Source: Durusdinium trenchii | Lineage: Eukaryota > Sar > Dinophyceae > Suessiales > Symbiodiniaceae | DNA: 64,000 nucleotides | Assembly: GCA_963970005.1 (NCBI GenBank) | Contig: CAXAMN010022673.1 | Coordinates: 286,554 to 350,553, forward strand | Direction of reading: 5' to 3' | In this document: piece after piece, positions 63,491 through 64,000 of the stretch | Layout: the number at the start of each line of letters is the position of its first letter | Position numbering within the stretch: the stretch's first letter is position 1 | Position numbers and translations under genes: made by a program | Notes under the pieces: generated by a model | What the model was told of the DNA's origin: nothing | The model's input: the letters and a program-made list of their open reading frames with translations, nothing else | Database searches by the model: none

Positions 63491-64000
63491 CTGCGCAGTT
63501 CTTGTGCGCGTGGCCTTGGGAGTGCTACGTTGACCACAATACAAAATGACTGTCCCTTGTTCACTTACTGTGGGGTTGGGGCCTCCATTTTGTAGTGGAA
63601 TAAAAACAGATTCAGAAGAACCCCATCTGGTTCTGTCAATCGGGAAAAAGCATGAGGTTATGTACCACTCTAGAAACTTGGACTGGGATTGCCAAGCCTG
63701 TTGGATGGCCTTGGAGAAACCTGTTCAGGCACACCTTGTCCAGGAACACCATTTGTGAAGGTCCAAGCATTTTGTAGTCCATTCATGGTTCCAGTCATTT
63801 TGTAGTAAACCATGATGATTTGTCTCGGAAGGTCCATGGGGAATCTGTGAATGTGTTTTGGAAGGCTCCTGAGGATCATGAGGAATCTGTGAAGGTCCAT
63901 GCATTTTGTAGTCCCTCAAAGGCTTTCTTGTAAGAAAAAAAGTCCTTGGTAAGACATGTACTCACTACAAAATGTAATTTTGATGGTACTAGCAAGAAAA

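Larger units (their letters stand above)
59505..63974. repeat. Intron-resident repeat family with CTACAAAATG / CATTTTGTAG termini
   Basis: Twelve exact copies of the 10-mer lie in 4.4 kb: plus orientation at 59583, 59687, 62415 and 63965; reverse at 60735, 60809, 61622, 61711, 63586, 63768, 63796 and 63902. Several one-base variants occur as well (59641, 61386, 62372, 62562, 62689, 62799). Many are followed within 10 bp by TTGGACCCAAC or GGACCCGACC. I did not notice the exact 10-mer elsewhere in the window. Nearly all copies lie in introns or between exons of the gene at 59918-63490. In one case (62372) the complement TTTTGTAG forms the acceptor of an exon. Confidence 0.75.

Overview
This is a nuclear genome window from what looks like a dinoflagellate, probably of the Symbiodiniaceae type. 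The reasons are internal. Coding sequence is sparse and split into very short exons. Introns often begin with GC or GA instead of GT, and most acceptors read AG followed by G. Nearly every supported gene runs on the minus strand. A Ty1/copia element and several gene families have the look of dinoflagellate multicopy families. No spliced-leader gene, tRNA, rRNA or CRISPR array was found.

Layout by region. 0.15-1.1 kb: a frameshifted transposase-like pseudogene. 5.3-17.5 kb: a branched-chain amino acid aminotransferase (BCAT) gene spread over about 12.3 kb in at least 11 exons of 19 to 88 bp, which join without a frame break to give the PLP-lysine region. Its introns hold a 1 kb hairpin-forming minisatellite, a foldback inverted repeat, a perfect short palindrome and an Asp/Glu-codon microsatellite. 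17.95-26.65 kb: a Ty1/copia retrotransposon with two identical 192-bp LTRs and a 5-bp target duplication, but a body broken by frameshifts and stops. It sits beside the remnants of another coding sequence. 28-36.3 kb: scattered small candidate exons with good splice sites, on the minus strand apart from one, unidentified. 36.7-39 kb: a 94-bp tandem duplication and G/C homopolymer tracts, no gene seen.

39.1-47.6 kb: an ankyrin-repeat cation channel gene of TRP-like layout. It has a duplicated ankyrin exon, and upstream a tandem duplication of about 1.2-1.5 kb that multiplies proline-rich exons. 48.5-56.3 kb: isolated candidate exons of unknown genes. 57.4-64 kb: two genes of unknown function that resemble multicopy dinoflagellate families. 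The introns of the larger one are packed with a 10-bp motif (CTACAAAATG or its complement) often next to GGACCCAAC, suggesting an intron-resident repeat family.

The BCAT gene is the only clear metabolic enzyme and the channel the only clear membrane protein. Nothing suggests that the genes form a pathway together. Exon boundaries were read by eye from reading frame, splice dinucleotides and family motifs. Transcript data would be needed to confirm them.
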